Source: Magnetococcales bacterium
GTDB lineage: Bacteria > Pseudomonadota > Magnetococcia > Magnetococcales > DC0425bin3
Length of the DNA: 61,653 bases
Assembly (NCBI GenBank): GCA_015228935.1
Contig: JADGCO010000007.1
Coordinates: forward strand, 14,389-76,041
Direction: 5' to 3'
This document shows, in pieces, positions 61,447 to 61,653 of this stretch (its first letter is position 1; each line of letters starts with the position of its first letter). Below the pieces are notes generated by a model. The model had not been told where the DNA came from. It searched no databases and was given only the letters and a program-made list of their open reading frames with translations. Both the position numbers and the translations under genes were made by a program.

Positions 61447-61653
61447 GGGTTTCCGAAATGGTGATTGAAAAGCCAGAAATCGTTCGCATCCAGTGTGTCT
61501 GGAATCCGCAACGCGCCATCCTGCAGACGTATCCGGTCACGGCGTTCGATTTCAGTACTAATCCTTGCATTGGATAGCCGACATATGGTATACTCCATGG
61601 CATGAACACTACCGATACCGATGGGCGCAAACTGAGCCACAAAACGCTGGAAG
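61443..61653 (-). CDS. C-terminal part of an unknown protein (runs off the window)
   Basis: The frame is open from the window edge to the TGA at 61443, overlapping the gspG start by 4 bp. The visible part ends RIPDTLDANDFWLFNHHFGNP. A GTG at 61640 exists but nothing marks it as a start, so the gene most likely continues beyond the edge. It is in the T2SS minus-strand operon. I do not recognise it. Confidence 0.55.
   Translation of the reverse strand, partial: FQRFVAQFAPIGIGSVHAMEYTICRLSNARISTEIERRDRIRLQDGALRIPDTLDANDFWLFNHHFGNP

Noticed and set aside
1-61653. CRISPR array
   Set aside because: No regularly spaced identical repeats with unique spacers were seen; all arrays here are contiguous tandem or protein-coding repeats.

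Overview
The window looks like a chromosomal segment of a moderately GC-rich, Gram-negative proteobacterium. The lspA / DUF3035-type lipoprotein / paired M16 peptidase block, together with CheX, PilZ, hybrid-kinase and c-di-GMP modules, suggests an alphaproteobacterium or a Magnetococcia-like lineage. That placement rests on gene content only. No rRNA or complete tRNA gene was seen.

Layout. (1) 1-5.4 kb: the tail of a repeat-rich protein, then a minus-strand signalling block (CheX fused to a ribbon-helix-helix, a short MCP-like protein, Dtd, two response regulators, an HPt protein), a siroheme-type dehydrogenase, and DUF2249 and C_GCAxxG_C_C proteins. (2) 5.4-19.1 kb: an S24 repressor with inverted-repeat sites, YajD, a PilZ protein, a catalytic/non-catalytic M16 pair, lipoprotein, LspA, RibF, PpiD, a TauE exporter, a variant diadenylate-cyclase-like protein and a Fic protein. 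(3) 19.3-28.6 kb: a candidate structured RNA, a 708-residue lysozyme-like putative effector followed by two AT-rich paralogous membrane proteins (probable immunity) with a dead third copy between them, a type I secretion ABC/HlyD pair, an H-NOX-like/PilZ protein lacking the heme histidine, and an unannotated 54-codon membrane peptide. (4) 28.7-42.2 kb: PanE, a cytochrome c, two HEPN/MNT pairs, a macro-domain protein, a lytic transglycosylase, a split HigBA, a GGDEF response regulator with a 1401-residue hybrid kinase, a YdjM-like protein, an SbnB-like dehydrogenase and a dead cyclic-peptide ABC exporter. Two inverted copies of an intergenic repeat bracket most of this stretch. (5) 42.5-49.4 kb: an accessory island with a tRNA-Met 3' fragment (att-like), a RelBE pair, a dense DnaA-box cluster, and the early region of a Mu-like transposable element (repressor, operators, Ner-like, MuA-like, MuB-like, winged helix) ending in an IS5-type transposase fragment. 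(6) 49.7-61.65 kb: a type II secretion system split into convergent arms: gspC-D-E-F plus a TPR protein on the plus strand, and X-gspG-H-I-J-K-L-M on the minus strand.

How the parts fit. The T2SS arms together encode the inner-membrane platform, ATPase, secretin and pseudopilus; the prepilin peptidase lies elsewhere. The hybrid kinase and GGDEF regulator overlap and probably form one c-di-GMP pathway, with two PilZ proteins as possible readers. The defence, conflict and mobile genes are concentrated in 19-49 kb. The strongest novelty candidates are the effector/duplicated-immunity cassette, the DnaA-box cluster beside the Mu-like element, the CheX-RHH fusion, the heme-ligand-less H-NOX/PilZ fusion and the DAC-like protein with an altered RHR motif.
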